Assembly (NCBI RefSeq): GCF_943590815.1
Contig: NZ_CALSBS010000011.1
Span: 62,001 to 126,000 of the forward strand
Direction: 5' to 3'
Origin: Pseudocitrobacter vendiensis
Lineage (GTDB): Bacteria > Pseudomonadota > Gammaproteobacteria > Enterobacterales > Enterobacteriaceae
Length of the DNA stretch: 64,000 bases
Below the pieces are notes generated by a model, which searched no databases, was not told the DNA's origin, and saw only the letters and a program-made list of their open reading frames with translations. Shown in pieces: positions 51,363 through 61,735 of this stretch (position 1 is the first letter of the stretch; every line of letters starts with the position of its first letter). The translations under genes were made by a program, and so were the position numbers.

Positions 51363-52099
51363 TAATCAGGTATCCGCTGCGACAGGGAGCGAAGAATGGC
51401 GACGTTGAGTTCATCGTATTTCTTCGTCCACAGTGAATCGGCAAAGCCAACAAACACGATGCTGCCGGGCATCGGCTCAATATGACGTCGGTTCCAGTAG
51501 GCGATGGGGGCCTTCAGCGTGCGGCCATCGGGATAAATCACCCACGCGTAGCTCCGCTCGCCGCCGCTGAGTCGTTCAACATCTTTGAGATAGCCTGCGA
51601 CATCGCGACCGGGCGTAAACGCCACTTTGCCAGGGCGATTGATCAAACCGAAAAGCGTTATCGTCGAGGGTTCATTGCCTACCCACAGGCTGTATTTCCC
51701 CTGAAGCGGCGGATTTTTCCCTTCACCGATGCGAACGTCATCCGGGTCCAGCGAGACAAACTGTCGTCCCGTGACGTTGATGGCCTGAAGCTGCTGGCGT
51801 AAGGCATTAATGGCAGCGGCATCACTTCCGCTCGCCTCCATCGCCGCGCGGCTTAACGCGGCGAGTAAAACCTGATGCTGTTGCTGAGCTATCGTGGTCG
51901 CCTGCTGTTCGGCGATCACCGCACCGCGCCACCAGCTTCCGGCGAGTCGTGGCTGTGCAACGAGATCCGCCAGACGGTCGGCGTTGGTCAAGGTCAGCGT
52001 TTTTGTCTCGCCTTCACGATGAACATCCACGGTGCCTGCTGCGAATGCGCCACCCGAGATGGCGCAGAAAAGTCCTGCGATGAGCGTGATTTTTTTCAT
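51362..52099 (-). CDS. yjbG: YjbG periplasmic exopolysaccharide protein (GfcC family)
   Basis: 245 residues with a Sec signal peptide (cleaved after GGAFA). GfcC/YmcB-like: [44 protein letters not shown] looks like a SLBB beta-grasp domain and [14 protein letters not shown] the second. A periplasmic partner of YjbF/YjbH. Overlaps yjbF by 4 bp (ATGA). Confidence 0.94.
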   Translation of the reverse strand: MKKITLIAGLFCAISGGAFAAGTVDVHREGETKTLTLTNADRLADLVAQPRLAGSWWRGAVIAEQQATTIAQQQHQVLLAALSRAAMEASGSDAAAINALRQQLQAINVTGRQFVSLDPDDVRIGEGKNPPLQGKYSLWVGNEPSTITLFGLINRPGKVAFTPGRDVAGYLKDVERLSGGERSYAWVIYPDGRTLKAPIAYWNRRHIEPMPGSIVFVGFADSLWTKKYDELNVAILRSLSQRIPD

Positions 52100-52734
52100 T
52101 GTTTTGCGGCCTTGATCAGGGTCGTTTTCACCGGGAAATAGCCCGCTCCAAGGTATTGTTCTGATTGTCGAATCTGGCCTTCGTCATCAATCCAGAAGCG
52201 GTTGCGCCAGGTTGTTTGGTCGGTGGTCACCGTTTCTTCCAGCACGCGGACCGGCGTCTCGCTTCCGGCTAAGGTCAGCGTTTCGCGATCGCCCCAGTGG
52301 AAGGTGGATTGCGCGGTGGCGTAACGCACCTGACGGTGCTCGGTCCAGCCCATCGTGCGCGTCCAGCTTGCGCCATCCACCACCTGATTAGGTTTGGCTA
52401 ACGGGTCGCTGGCGAGATTGTTAACATCCAGCAGGTTGTCGCCTGCCAGTTGCGTCTTGACGATACGGCCGTGCTGCGTGACCAGCGTGGCCTGATCCTG
52501 CGTCACCCACTTGTGCTGACCGTTTTCCGAATAAGCCAGCGCCACAAAAATCTGCGGGCCGTTATTGAGCTGAATATACTGGCTGGCGTAGGGCATATTC
52601 TGGATATCGTCCGCTGTAAGATGCACGCCGGGCGTGCCGAACAGGCTATCCCATAACGATTTTCCCAGACCTTTTGTGCTGGATGAACACGCCTGAAGCA
52701 GCAGGCAAAGAGTGATAATGGCAAGTCGCTTCAC
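52096..52734 (-). CDS. yjbF: YjbF lipoprotein (GfcB family)
   Basis: 212 residues from a GTG at 52734 with GGAG 7 nt upstream; this equals the E. coli length, while the ATG at 52764 has no ribosome site. Lipobox LLLQAC puts the lipidated cysteine at residue 16. GfcB/DUF2886-type lipoprotein, part of a surface polysaccharide export unit with YjbG and YjbH. Confidence 0.94.
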   Translation of the reverse strand: MKRLAIITLCLLLQACSSSTKGLGKSLWDSLFGTPGVHLTADDIQNMPYASQYIQLNNGPQIFVALAYSENGQHKWVTQDQATLVTQHGRIVKTQLAGDNLLDVNNLASDPLAKPNQVVDGASWTRTMGWTEHRQVRYATAQSTFHWGDRETLTLAGSETPVRVLEETVTTDQTTWRNRFWIDDEGQIRQSEQYLGAGYFPVKTTLIKAAKQ

Positions 52735-52797
52735 GACGTTTCTCCGAAGGGGCAAAATAACCACACCGAAGTGTGGTTATGGGTAAACGCACCCGTA

Positions 52798-53040
52798 TTA
52801 CTGGGTACTGGTTGTTGTGGTGGTCGTGGTTCCGGTATTGGAGCCATCACCGCCACCTGTCGCTGCCAGCGCGACACCTACCGCAGAACTCACGGTGCTG
52901 GCGCTGGTCGCGGTAGAACTCCCCGCGGAGACAGACGTCGCCGCAGAGCCCGCCGCATCACCGGTTTCCACCGGCGCTGCTGACGCGGATGCCGCCGCAA
53001 ACGCAGATATGGCAAAAATGCCATAAATGATTTTCTTCAT
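52798..53040 (-). CDS. yjbE: YjbE exported threonine/serine-rich small protein
   Basis: 80 residues as in E. coli. Signal peptide ([21 protein letters not shown]); the rest is Ala/Ser/Thr/Gly-rich with a TTTTTTTST tail. Resembles GfcA. First gene of yjbEFGH; 63 bp before yjbF. Function unknown; expression follows the Rcs system in E. coli. Confidence 0.95.
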   Translation of the reverse strand: MKKIIYGIFAISAFAAASASAAPVETGDAAGSAATSVSAGSSTATSASTVSSAVGVALAATGGGDGSNTGTTTTTTTSTQ

Positions 53041-53446
53041 AACAATTTCCCTTCATTGAATAAATGGAGGTACATACCCTGGGAATTCCGGATTGCAGAG
53101 TGAAAGTCAGCATGAAATACATGCGTGGCTCACGCACATACAACCTGAAAATAAGCGGGTATACCTGAAATATTCAGGCGTCATCGAGTATACACAACTC
53201 AATACCGGGAATTAGCGTCAGGGGAAGTGAGCAAGGGATTTTAAGAAAATGAGAAAAAGGTAACAGATAAGTATTATTTATTGATTATAAAAAGCAGTAA
53301 ATCAGCAAGTTACGAATAAAATACATATATTAAACCTGCGTAATATCTGAAAATGAACTCTTATTTAATTCAGCTCTATTTATGTTTTAGGAATATGCTC
53401 ATCGGTAATTTTCAGCTGAGATCACGGACAAGGGGATTTATCCGAT
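53041..53446 (-). promoter_or_regulatory. yjbE upstream region with an RcsB-type box
   Basis: AT-rich gap of about 400 bp without an ORF. On the minus strand, TGAGCATATTCCTA (53388-53401) matches the RcsAB box TAAGAATATTCCTA at 12 of 14 bases, about 350 bp before yjbE. The yjb operon is Rcs-activated in E. coli. I see no other clear element. Confidence 0.55.
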
Positions 53447-53478
53447 AAAAAAAATGCCGGCTATTACGCCGGCATTTT
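53447..53478 (-). terminator. pgi terminator
   Basis: Minus-strand ATGCCGGC-GTAATA-GCCGGCAT stem followed by seven Ts, 15 bp after the pgi stop. Confidence 0.92.
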
Positions 53479-53492
53479 CAGATTAAGACGAC

Positions 53493-55142
53493 TTATGCAC
53501 GCCAGGATTTGTAACGGTTAATCAGGCCGTTGGTAGAGCTATCGTGGCTGCTAATTTCGCTGCCATCTTTCAGTTCCGGCAGAATACGGTTTGCCAGCTG
53601 TTTACCCAGCTCAACGCCCCACTGGTCGAACGTGAAGATGTTCAGGATAGCGCCCTGAGTAAAGATTTTGTGCTCATACAGCGCAATCAACGCGCCCAGG
53701 CTGAACGGGGTGATTTCGCGCAGCAGGATGGAGTTGGTTGGGCGGTTGCCTTCAAAGACTTTAAACGGCACCACGTGTTCCAGCGTGACCGGATCTTTAC
53801 CCTGATCGCGATATTCCTGTTCAACCACTTCGCGAGATTTACCGAACGCCAGCGCTTCGGTCTGGGCGAAGAAGTTAGACAGCAGTTTCGGGTGGTGATC
53901 GGAAAGCGGGTTGTGAGTAATAGCCGGCGCGATGAAGTCACAAGGAACCATTTTGGTGCCCTGGTGAATCAACTGATAGAACGCGTGCTGGCCGTTAGTA
54001 CCCGGCTCGCCCCAAATGATTGGGCCGGTCTGGTGCGCCACTTTGTTACCGTTGCGGTCAACATACTTACCGTTGGACTCCATGTTGCCCTGCTGGAAGT
54101 AGGCCGCAAAACGGTGCATATACTGGTCGTACGGCAGAATCGCTTCAGTTTCCGCGCCGAAGAAATTGTTGTACCAGATGCCGATCAGCGCCAGCAGAAC
54201 CGGCAGGTTTTTCTCAGCAGGCGTGGTGGAGAAATGCTTGTCCATCGCGTGCGCGCCGGAGAGCAGCTCCACAAAGTTGTCGAAGCCGACGGAGAGAATG
54301 ATCGACAGACCGATGGCTGACCACAGAGAGTAACGGCCGCCCACCCAGTCCCAGAACTCGAACATGTTGGCGGTATCAATACCAAACTCGCCCACCGCTT
54401 TCGCGTTGGTGGAAAGCGCCGCGAAGTGTTTCGCCACGTGTTTTTGATCGCCCGCCGTCGCCAGGAACCAGTCGCGCGCGCTGTGGGCGTTGGTCATGGT
54501 TTCTTGCGTGGTGAAGGTTTTGGATGCGACCAGGAACAGGGTGGTTTCCGGGTTAACGGTTTTCAGCACTTCCGCGATGTGAGTACCATCGACGTTAGAC
54601 ACAAAGTGCATATTCAGATGATTTTTGTACGGACGCAGCGCTTCAGTCACCATGAACGGGCCGAGGTCAGAACCGCCGATACCGATGTTGACCACGTCGG
54701 TGATCGCTTTGCCAGTATAGCCTTTCCAGCTACCGGAAATGATGGCTTCAGAGAAACCTTTCATCTTATCCAGCACAGCGTTAACTTCCGGCATCACGTC
54801 TTTGCCGTCAACGATAATCGGGGTGTTGCTGCGGTTACGCAGCGCCACGTGCAGCACGGCACGGTCTTCGGTACGGTTGATTTTCTCACCGGAGAACATC
54901 GATTTAATCGCGCCGCTCAGATCGGTCTCTTTCGCCAGATCCTGCAGCTTACTCAGGGTTTCTTCCGTGATGCGGTTTTTAGAGAAATCCACCAGCATCA
55001 GATCGTCAAACGTAGCGGAAAACTTGCTGAAACGGTCGCTATCTTTGGCAAACAGCTCGGCAATAGTGACATCTTTCATTTCATCGAAGTGTTTCTGTAG
55101 TGCCTGCCACGCAGCGGTCTGCGTTGGGTTGATATTTTTCAT
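53493..55142 (-). CDS. pgi: Glucose-6-phosphate isomerase
   Basis: 549 residues from the ATG at 55142 ([16 protein letters not shown]), the E. coli length; the upstream open frame is not part of the gene. Two SIS domains; signatures [33 protein letters not shown], and the C-terminal [10 protein letters not shown]. Interconverts glucose-6-phosphate and fructose-6-phosphate. Confidence 0.98.
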   Translation of the reverse strand: MKNINPTQTAAWQALQKHFDEMKDVTIAELFAKDSDRFSKFSATFDDLMLVDFSKNRITEETLSKLQDLAKETDLSGAIKSMFSGEKINRTEDRAVLHVALRNRSNTPIIVDGKDVMPEVNAVLDKMKGFSEAIISGSWKGYTGKAITDVVNIGIGGSDLGPFMVTEALRPYKNHLNMHFVSNVDGTHIAEVLKTVNPETTLFLVASKTFTTQETMTNAHSARDWFLATAGDQKHVAKHFAALSTNAKAVGEFGIDTANMFEFWDWVGGRYSLWSAIGLSIILSVGFDNFVELLSGAHAMDKHFSTTPAEKNLPVLLALIGIWYNNFFGAETEAILPYDQYMHRFAAYFQQGNMESNGKYVDRNGNKVAHQTGPIIWGEPGTNGQHAFYQLIHQGTKMVPCDFIAPAITHNPLSDHHPKLLSNFFAQTEALAFGKSREVVEQEYRDQGKDPVTLEHVVPFKVFEGNRPTNSILLREITPFSLGALIALYEHKIFTQGAILNIFTFDQWGVELGKQLANRILPELKDGSEISSHDSSTNGLINRYKSWRA

Positions 55143-55323
55143 TAGCAATACCCTTCTGATTTGAGAATCGTTACTGCCCTCGATTGTAGCGCCAGTTACA
55201 AAAATTTGTGATCGTTTTAGTGTTACAGGCAACAAACAAGGCATAGAGTCGCAAAAAGTATAGCTGTCATAAGTGTTTTTTCTGACACCCCTTTTTGCAT
55301 GAAAAATCCGCATAACCCCAGCG

Positions 55324-55352
55324 TTGACAGGGGTGGCTTAAGCCTTTATTTA
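55324..55352 (+). promoter_or_regulatory. lysC promoter
   Basis: -35 TTGACA at 55324-55329, a 17-bp spacer, then a weak TATTTA/TATAAA -10. It would start the riboswitch leader near 55357. Confidence 0.7.
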
Positions 55353-55356
55353 TAAA

Positions 55357-55656
55357 GGCACTACCTGCGCATGGCGCAGGCCAGAAGAGGCGCGTTGCCC
55401 AGGTAATCGTATTTCAGGAGCCAGTCCGCGAAAGATACGTGAGGGGGAGCAACGCCGAGGTGGCTGAACGCCTGGTCACGTTCGCTATCGGCTACAGGGG
55501 CTGAATCCCCTGGGTTGTCACCAGAAACGTTGGCAGTCCGGCGTTTCGCAAGGTGGAGCACTTCTGGGGAAATCGTAGTTTCTGCGTCCCCCTGTATACC
55601 GCTCTTCCCTTGTGCCAAGGCTGAAAAAAGGAACCCCTGACACGAGGCAGTACACA
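55357..55656 (+). promoter_or_regulatory. Lysine riboswitch leader of lysC
   Basis: The aptamer runs about 55381-55567: the P1 arms CCAGAAG and CTTCTGG close it, and L-box signatures AGAGGCGCGTTGCCC, GGAGCCAGTCC, GAGGGGGAGC..CGCCGAGGTG and AGGGGCTGAATCCCCTGGGTTGTCACC are in order. The remaining 90 nt up to lysC hold the expression platform and the ribosome site (ACGAGG). Lysine binding lowers translation and mRNA level of lysC in E. coli. Confidence 0.95.
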
Positions 55657-57006
55657 ATGACAGATTTTGTCGTCGCCAAATTTGGCGGCACCAGCGTAGC
55701 CGATTTTGATGCCATGAACCGCAGCGCGGACGTGGTGCTCTCCGATTCCCGCGTCCGTTTAGTGGTGCTTTCCGCCTCCGCAGGCGTGACCAATCTGCTG
55801 GTTGCGCTGGCCGAAGGGCTGGAGGCCACCGAACGCTTCGCCAAACTGGATGCCATCCGCAAAATCCAGTTCTCCATTCTGGAACGCCTGGCGAACCCGA
55901 ACGTGATCCGCGAAGAAGTGGAACGCCTGCTGGAAAATATCACCACGCTTGCGGAAGCGGCTTCTCTGGCCACCTCAACCGCGTTGACCGATGAACTGGT
56001 CAGCCACGGTGAACTGATGTCCACCTTGCTTTTCGTTGAAGTGCTGCGCCAGCGGGATGTGCAGGCGCAGTGGTTTGACGTGCGTAAAGTGATGCGCACC
56101 AGCGATCGCTTTGGCCGCGCCGAACCGGACGTTGCTGCGCTGGCCGAGCTGGCAACCCAGCAACTGGCCCCGCGTCTGGCGGAAGGCATGGTCATCACAC
56201 AAGGCTTTATCGGCAGCGAAGCCAAAGGCCGCACCACGACGCTTGGCCGTGGCGGCAGCGACTACACGGCGGCCCTGCTGGGTGAAGCGCTGCACGCCAC
56301 CCGCGTCGATATCTGGACGGATGTGCCGGGCATCTACACCACCGACCCGCGCGTGGTTCCGGCGGCTAAACGCATTGATGAAATCGCCTTTGAAGAAGCG
56401 GCCGAAATGGCGACCTTCGGCGCGAAAGTGCTGCATCCGGCCACGCTACTGCCCGCCGTACGCAGCGATATTCCGGTGTTTGTGGGCTCAAGCAAAGATC
56501 CAAAAGCCGGTGGCACGCTGGTGTGCAATAAAACGCAGAATCCACCGCTGTTCCGCGCACTGGCCCTGCGTCGTAAACAAACGCTGGTGACCCTGCATAG
56601 CCTGAATATGCTGCACTCACGCGGTTTCCTGGCGGAAGTTTTCGGCATTCTGGCACGTCACAATATCTCGGTGGATTTGATCACTACATCTGAAGTCAGC
56701 GTAGCGTTAACACTGGATACCACCGGCTCAACATCGACCGGCGATACGCTGCTAACGCAGTCACTGCTGATGGAGCTTTCCGAACTGTGCCGCGTCGAAG
56801 TGGAAGAAAATCTCGCGCTGGTCGCGCTGATTGGTAACGATCTCTCTAAAGCCTGCGGCGTGGGGAAAGAGGTGTTCGGGGTAATGGAACCGTTCAACAT
56901 CCGCATGATTTGCTATGGCGCATCCAGCCACAATCTGTGCTTCCTGGTACCCGGCAGCGAAGCCGAACAGGTTGTGCAGAAGCTGCATCAGAATTTGTTT
57001 GAATAA
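55657..57006 (+). CDS. lysC: Lysine-sensitive aspartokinase III
   Basis: 449 residues from the ATG at 55657 ([13 protein letters not shown]), the E. coli length. Kinase domain with KFGGTS at 8-13 and [27 protein letters not shown]; two ACT domains at the C-terminus (about 310-449) bind lysine for feedback inhibition. First step of the aspartate pathway to lysine, threonine and methionine. Confidence 0.98.
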   Translation: MTDFVVAKFGGTSVADFDAMNRSADVVLSDSRVRLVVLSASAGVTNLLVALAEGLEATERFAKLDAIRKIQFSILERLANPNVIREEVERLLENITTLAEAASLATSTALTDELVSHGELMSTLLFVEVLRQRDVQAQWFDVRKVMRTSDRFGRAEPDVAALAELATQQLAPRLAEGMVITQGFIGSEAKGRTTTLGRGGSDYTAALLGEALHATRVDIWTDVPGIYTTDPRVVPAAKRIDEIAFEEAAEMATFGAKVLHPATLLPAVRSDIPVFVGSSKDPKAGGTLVCNKTQNPPLFRALALRRKQTLVTLHSLNMLHSRGFLAEVFGILARHNISVDLITTSEVSVALTLDTTGSTSTGDTLLTQSLLMELSELCRVEVEENLALVALIGNDLSKACGVGKEVFGVMEPFNIRMICYGASSHNLCFLVPGSEAEQVVQKLHQNLFE

Positions 57007-57034
57007 ACCCCTTCCACGCGATAAACAATACCTA

Positions 57035-57060
57035 TGGCCGGGCTCGAACCCGGCCTTTTT
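57035..57060 (+). terminator. lysC terminator
   Basis: GGCCGGG-CTCGAA-CCCGGCC stem followed by TTTTT. Confidence 0.92.
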
Positions 57061-57104
57061 ATAACAACACAATGCAAACACAACGCTATCGCAAGGAATA
57101 CAAC

Positions 57105-58046
57105 ATGCTCGCTGTTCTGACCCGGCTGTTCCCGTTATGGGCACTGCTGCTCTCCGTTATTGCGTATTATACGCCGCCCACGTTCACTGCCATCGGCCCG
57201 TGGGTGCCAACTCTTCTGATGCTGATTATGTTCGGCATGGGCGTGCATCTTAAAGTGGACGACTTTAAACGCGTGCTTTCACGCCCGGCACCAGTTGCGG
57301 CGGGGATTTTCCTGCATTATCTGGTGATGCCGCTCGCCGCGTGGCTGTTGGCGCTACTGTTTAAGATGCCGCCGGAGCTTTCTGCCGGGATGGTGCTGGT
57401 TGGCAGCGTGGCGAGCGGTACTGCATCCAACGTGATGATTTATCTGGCGAAAGGCGACGTCGCACTGTCGGTCACCATTTCGTCTGTTTCTACATTGGTT
57501 GGGGTGATCGCCACGCCGTTGCTCACCCGTCTGTACGTCGATGCGCATATTCAGGTTGATGTAATGGGCATGCTGTTGAGTATTCTGCAAATCGTAGTGA
57601 TCCCCATTGGTCTGGGGCTGATTGTGCACCATCTCTTCCCACGCGTGGTGAAAGCCGTAGAGCCCTTTCTTCCCGCGTTTTCAATGGTGTGCATTCTGGC
57701 GATTATCAGCGCCGTGGTGGCCGGTTCCGCATCACACATCGCTTCGGTCGGTTTTGTGGTGATTATCGCCGTCATTCTGCACAACACGATCGGCCTGCTC
57801 GGCGGCTATTGGGGCGGGAAGCTGTTTGGTTTTGATGAGTCCACCTGCCGCACACTGGCCATTGAAGTGGGGATGCAAAACTCTGGCCTTGCGGCTGCAC
57901 TGGGTAAAATCTACTTCGGCCCACTCGCGGCGCTGCCCGGCGCGCTGTTCTCGGTGTGGCACAATCTTTCCGGCTCACTGCTTGCGGGTTACTGGTCCGG
58001 GAAGCCGCTTGATGAGAAGGCAAGGGATGCGGTGAAAGAGGGATGA
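57105..58046 (+). CDS. panS: Bile acid:sodium symporter family transporter, probably PanS (ketopantoate uptake)
   Basis: 313 residues from the ATG at 57105 with AAGGA upstream. Nine to ten membrane helices; BASS-family core motifs [25 protein letters not shown] and [16 protein letters not shown]. Salmonella PanS, in the same family, imports ketopantoate for coenzyme A synthesis. The assignment to PanS rests on family and similarity; other BASS carriers move pyruvate or bile acids. E. coli K-12 has no such gene after lysC. Confidence 0.75.
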   Translation: MLAVLTRLFPLWALLLSVIAYYTPPTFTAIGPWVPTLLMLIMFGMGVHLKVDDFKRVLSRPAPVAAGIFLHYLVMPLAAWLLALLFKMPPELSAGMVLVGSVASGTASNVMIYLAKGDVALSVTISSVSTLVGVIATPLLTRLYVDAHIQVDVMGMLLSILQIVVIPIGLGLIVHHLFPRVVKAVEPFLPAFSMVCILAIISAVVAGSASHIASVGFVVIIAVILHNTIGLLGGYWGGKLFGFDESTCRTLAIEVGMQNSGLAAALGKIYFGPLAALPGALFSVWHNLSGSLLAGYWSGKPLDEKARDAVKEG

Positions 58047-58330
58047 TTCGCGGCCCGGTGAGGTGAACTTGCCGGGTTTAGCCTACTTGCAATGAGTGGC
58101 TCAATCTCTCGTTCAGCATTCTGATAGAGCTGTTGGGCTTCCTCGTCGCCAAAACCCAGCTCAGAAAATATGTTGGCATCCGCAGGCGTCACGTGCTGAA
58201 TTTTGACATCAATGGAGGGGCTTATTTTCGGTTCCTTAGCACTCGCTGTACTGCCTGATAATGGGCTTTTGCAATATGTTTGTCTTGTTCAGAATTGTGC
58301 TGAGTCTTTTTGCTGGAGATAAATAATCTG
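57989..58330 (-). pseudogene. Decayed type II toxin-antitoxin pair (RelE/HigB-like toxin end plus XRE antitoxin start)
   Basis: Minus strand. From about 58330 to the stop at 58222-58224 one frame reads like the C-terminal end of a Gp49/HigB-type toxin (LFISSKKTQHN...KHIAKAHYQAVQRVLRNRK). A second frame, starting about 58246 where the usual ATG reads GCG, gives ASAKEPKISPSIDV...HVTPADANIFSELGFGDEEAQQL, the N-terminal block of XRE-family antitoxins that follow such toxins. It lacks most of its helix-turn-helix and runs into the panS 3' end. The toxin's first half is also missing. Both are remnants; a GTG at 58192 opens a 67-codon frame that is unlikely to be functional. Confidence 0.55.
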
Positions 58331-58406
58331 CGATGTGCTTTCAGAATTAGTTTCTTTCGCACAATTTCCCGTACACTGGACTCTCTGGCTAACTGAGGGC
58401 ACCATC

Positions 58407-58679
58407 ATGGCACTCCCCCGCATCACCCAAAAAGAGATGACCGAACGCGAGCAGCGTGAACTGAAAACGTTGCTTGATCGCGCCCGTATCGCGCATGGCC
58501 GCGTGTTGACCAATGCTGAAACGAACAGCGTCAAAAAGGAATATATTGATAAGCTGATGGTTGCGCGTGAAGCTGAAGCGAAGAAAGCCCGCCAGTTGAA
58601 GAAAAAGCAGGCTTATAAACCGGATGCGGAAGCGTCGTTTTCCTGGTCAGCGAATACGTCGACGCGCGGCAGACGCTGA
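58407..58679 (+). CDS. yjbD: DUF3811 family protein YjbD
   Basis: 90 residues from the ATG at 58407 (MALPRITQKEMTEREQREL), the E. coli length; the upstream extension has no support. Very charged and helical, C-terminal KKARQLKKKQAYKPDAEASFSWSANT. Function unknown. Its stop codon directly abuts the rluF stop. Confidence 0.95.
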   Translation: MALPRITQKEMTEREQRELKTLLDRARIAHGRVLTNAETNSVKKEYIDKLMVAREAEAKKARQLKKKQAYKPDAEASFSWSANTSTRGRR

Positions 58680-59552
58680 TTAACGCCCTTTTTTCTTACG
58701 CCCCGGCGAGGTAAAACGCTTACCGTTGGACGCCGGGCGGCTCCCTTTTTCAGCCGTTTTTTCCATCTTCACCACCGGGCGCTTGATGCCCGCCGTTTTC
58801 GGTTTTGCCTTCGCCTTTGGCTTCGCTTCCGAGGAAGAGCCTTCGATAAGTTTAAACAGGTCGATGAGCTCATCATCGGTTAAATCACGCCACTCGCCCA
58901 GCGGAATACCGCTTAAACTAACGTTCATAATGCGCGTACGTTCCAGTTTCTTCACTTCGTAGCCAAAGTGCTCACACATGCGGCGAATCTGACGATTCAG
59001 GCCCTGTACCAGCGTGATGCGAAACACAAACGGTGCTTCTTTCTTCACTTTGCACTTCTTCGTCACCGTACCCAGAATCGGTACACCCGCCGCCATACCG
59101 CTCACGAACTCATCCGTCACCGGTTTATCTACCGTAACCAGATACTCTTTTTCGTGATCGTTACCGGCACGCAGGATCTTATTAACCAGATCGCCGTGGT
59201 TGGTCAGGAAAATCAGCCCCTGAGAATCTTTATCCAGGCGGCCAATCGGGAACACGCGCTTGCTGTGGTTGACGAAATCGACGATGTTATCGCGTTCGCC
59301 ATCTTCCGTAGTGCTGACAATCCCCACCGGCTTGTTCAGCGCAATCAGCACCAGATCTTCTGCCTCGCGAGGCTCAATCAACTGACCGTTTACTTTTACA
59401 ACGTCGCCAGGTTTCACCTGATCGCCAATGGTGGCGCGTTTACCGTTAAGGAAAACGTTACCTTGTTCGATATAGCGATCGGCTTCGCGACGAGAGCAAA
59501 TTCCGCTTTCGCTGATGTATTTATTTAAACGGATGGATGAGTCGGGCAGCAT
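58680..59552 (-). CDS. rluF: 23S rRNA pseudouridine(2604) synthase RluF
   Basis: 290 residues. S4 RNA-binding domain (about 7-66, [31 protein letters not shown]) and the RsuA-type catalytic core with the catalytic aspartate in [22 protein letters not shown], then [26 protein letters not shown] lysine/alanine/proline-rich basic tail of about 50 residues follows, as in E. coli. Modifies U2604 of 23S rRNA and U35 of tRNA-Tyr. Confidence 0.97.
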   Translation of the reverse strand: MLPDSSIRLNKYISESGICSRREADRYIEQGNVFLNGKRATIGDQVKPGDVVKVNGQLIEPREAEDLVLIALNKPVGIVSTTEDGERDNIVDFVNHSKRVFPIGRLDKDSQGLIFLTNHGDLVNKILRAGNDHEKEYLVTVDKPVTDEFVSGMAAGVPILGTVTKKCKVKKEAPFVFRITLVQGLNRQIRRMCEHFGYEVKKLERTRIMNVSLSGIPLGEWRDLTDDELIDLFKLIEGSSSEAKPKAKAKPKTAGIKRPVVKMEKTAEKGSRPASNGKRFTSPGRKKKGR

Positions 59553-59728
59553 AAATTCTCCTCTAAAACGCGGAATATACCCTACCTGTTAGCGATGAAA
59601 AACAGGGTTATGCGGCAACGTCGCAATTAAATGTGATCTCCCGCGCCTTTTATCACAAAAGTGTCGCCACAAACCGGGTGCATTTTTGCGTTACCAAAAT
59701 CAAGATAATCAAGAGATTACGAATTACC

Positions 59729-59884
59729 GCACATCTGTGCTGATGACTGCTACGCACATAAACAAATGTGCAAGAGAAATCGCCATTTCATCCCACACAA
59801 AGAGTGAAAAATCGCTTTTAAAGCCCCACGTGATGGGGTTATATCAGATCAAGCGGTTAAAAAGCGTATTTGCACATATGTGCA
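59729..59884. promoter_or_regulatory. Three GCACAT inverted repeats before sorC, candidate SorC operators
   Basis: In the 348-bp gap between rluF and sorC: GCACA-TC-TGTGC at 59729-59740, GCACAT-N6-ATGTGC at 59754-59771, and the perfect 14-bp palindrome TGCACATATGTGCA at 59871-59884, ending 16 bp before sorC. The repeated core and placement make them the best candidates for autoregulation by SorC. The rest of the gap shows nothing else clear. Confidence 0.6.
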
Positions 59885-59900
59885 GAACCAGGAGGCGGCA

Positions 59901-60848
59901 ATGGAAAACAGTGACGATATCCGGTTGATTGTAAAGATTGCCCAACTCTATTACGAACAGGATATGACGCAGGCGCAAATCGCGCGTGAGCTGGGAATTT
60001 ATCGAACGACGATCAGCCGCTTGCTTAAACGAGGCCGCGAGCAGGGTATTGTCACCATCGCTATCAACTATGACTACAACGAAAACCTCTGGCTGGAGCA
60101 GCAACTGAAGCAAAAGTTTGCCCTGAAAGAAGCCGTGGTGGTGTCGGGGCATGATGAAGAGGAAGACACGCAACTGACCGTGATGGGGTTACACGGCGCG
60201 CAGTTGCTGGATCGATTGCTGGAGCCGGGCGATATTGTCGGTTTTTCCTGGGGCCGCGCGGTACGCGCTCTGGTCGAAAATCTACCGCAGGCAGCGCAAT
60301 CCCGGCAGTTAATCTGTGTACCGATTATCGGTGGGCCATCCGGAAAACTCGAAAGCCGCTATCACGTGAACACATTAACCTACGGCGCGGCGGCGAAGCT
60401 GAAAGGAGAATCGCATCTCGCAGATTTTCCTGCCCTATTGGATAACCCATTAATTCGTAATGGGATCATGCAGTCTCAACACTTTAAAACCATCTCGGCC
60501 TACTGGGATAACCTGGATGTTGCGCTGGTAGGGATTGGCTCACCTGCCATTCGCGATGGTGCTAACTGGCATGCATTTTATGGCGGCGAAGAGAGTGACG
60601 ACCTGAATACCCGCCAGGTCGCCGGCGATATTTGCTCGCGCTTTTATGATATTCACGGCGTAACGGTCGATACCAATATGAGTGAAAAAACACTCTCAAT
60701 CGAGATGAATAAATTAAAGCAGGCGCGTTATTCCATAGGCATTGCCATGGGCAAAGAAAAATACAGCGGTATTATTGGCGCACTACGCGGAAAATATATT
60801 AATTGTCTGGTAACAAATAGCGACACCGCAGAACTGTTACTGAAATAA
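59901..60848 (+). CDS. sorC: L-sorbose operon regulator SorC
   Basis: 315 residues from the ATG at 59901 behind AGGAGG. N-terminal helix-turn-helix (residues 7-45, KIAQLYYEQDMTQAQIARELGIYRTTISRLLKRGREQG) and a sugar-isomerase-like effector domain (VGFSWGRAVRALVENLPQ, VCVPIIGGPSG-type loop). Prototype of the SorC family; both activates and represses the sor genes depending on sorbose. First gene of the sor operon, here next to rluF as expected from strains carrying sor near metH/pepE. Confidence 0.95.
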   Translation: MENSDDIRLIVKIAQLYYEQDMTQAQIARELGIYRTTISRLLKRGREQGIVTIAINYDYNENLWLEQQLKQKFALKEAVVVSGHDEEEDTQLTVMGLHGAQLLDRLLEPGDIVGFSWGRAVRALVENLPQAAQSRQLICVPIIGGPSGKLESRYHVNTLTYGAAAKLKGESHLADFPALLDNPLIRNGIMQSQHFKTISAYWDNLDVALVGIGSPAIRDGANWHAFYGGEESDDLNTRQVAGDICSRFYDIHGVTVDTNMSEKTLSIEMNKLKQARYSIGIAMGKEKYSGIIGALRGKYINCLVTNSDTAELLLK

Positions 60849-60919
60849 AAAATCTGCCCGACTTAAACCGTAATGAAAAATTGCGGCGGGCCTCTGTTAC
60901 CTAAAATCAGGAGTCTGTT

Positions 60920-61726
60920 ATGCAAACGTGGTTAAATTTGCAGGATAAAACCATTATTGTCACCGGCGGCGCATCCGGCATTGGCCTGGCAATTGTCGAA
61001 GAATTATTAGCACAAGGCGCGAATGTACAGATGGCCGATATTCACGGTGGTGACGGTCAATATGAAGGTCATAAAGGTTATCAGTTCTGGCCGACCGATA
61101 TTTCCAGCGCTAAAGAGGTGAATCATACGGTGGCCGAAATTATCCAGCGCTTTGGCCGCATCGACGGTCTGGTAAACAACGCCGGGGTCAATTTCCCGCG
61201 TCTGCTGGTCGATGAAAAAGCGCCTGCCGGGCAATATGAACTCAATGAAGCCGCGTTTGAAAAAATGGTCAATATCAACCAGAAAGGCGTTTTTCTGATG
61301 TCGCAGGCAGTGGCGCGACAGATGGTCAAACAACACGATGGTGTGATTGTGAATATTTCCTCAGAAAGCGGGCTGGAAGGCTCTGAGGGTCAGAGCTGTT
61401 ACGCCGCCACCAAAGCTGCGCTCAATAGCTTCACACGCTCCTGGTCGAAAGAGCTGGGTAAACACGGTATCCGTGTGGTCGGCATCGCGCCGGGAATTCT
61501 GGAAAAAACCGGGCTGCGCACGCCGGAATATGAAGAGGCGCTGGCGTGGACGCGCAATATCACCGTTGAGCAACTGCGTGAAGGCTACACCAAAAATTCC
61601 ATTCCTATTGGGCGTTCCGGAAGATTAGCGGAAGTAGCTGATTTTGTTTGTTATCTGCTGTCTGAACGCGCCAGCTACATCACCGGAGTAACCACTAACA
61701 TCGCGGGCGGTAAAACGCGCGGGTAA
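60920..61726 (+). CDS. sorD: Sorbitol-6-phosphate 2-dehydrogenase SorD
   Basis: 268 residues, short-chain dehydrogenase. NAD-binding TGGASGIG at 15-22, NNAG in the middle, catalytic Ser and YxxxK (CYAATKAAL) near residue 160. It oxidises D-glucitol-6-phosphate, made from L-sorbose-1-phosphate by SorE, to fructose-6-phosphate. Confidence 0.95.
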   Translation: MQTWLNLQDKTIIVTGGASGIGLAIVEELLAQGANVQMADIHGGDGQYEGHKGYQFWPTDISSAKEVNHTVAEIIQRFGRIDGLVNNAGVNFPRLLVDEKAPAGQYELNEAAFEKMVNINQKGVFLMSQAVARQMVKQHDGVIVNISSESGLEGSEGQSCYAATKAALNSFTRSWSKELGKHGIRVVGIAPGILEKTGLRTPEYEEALAWTRNITVEQLREGYTKNSIPIGRSGRLAEVADFVCYLLSERASYITGVTTNIAGGKTRG

Positions 61727-61735
61727 GGAGGCTTT

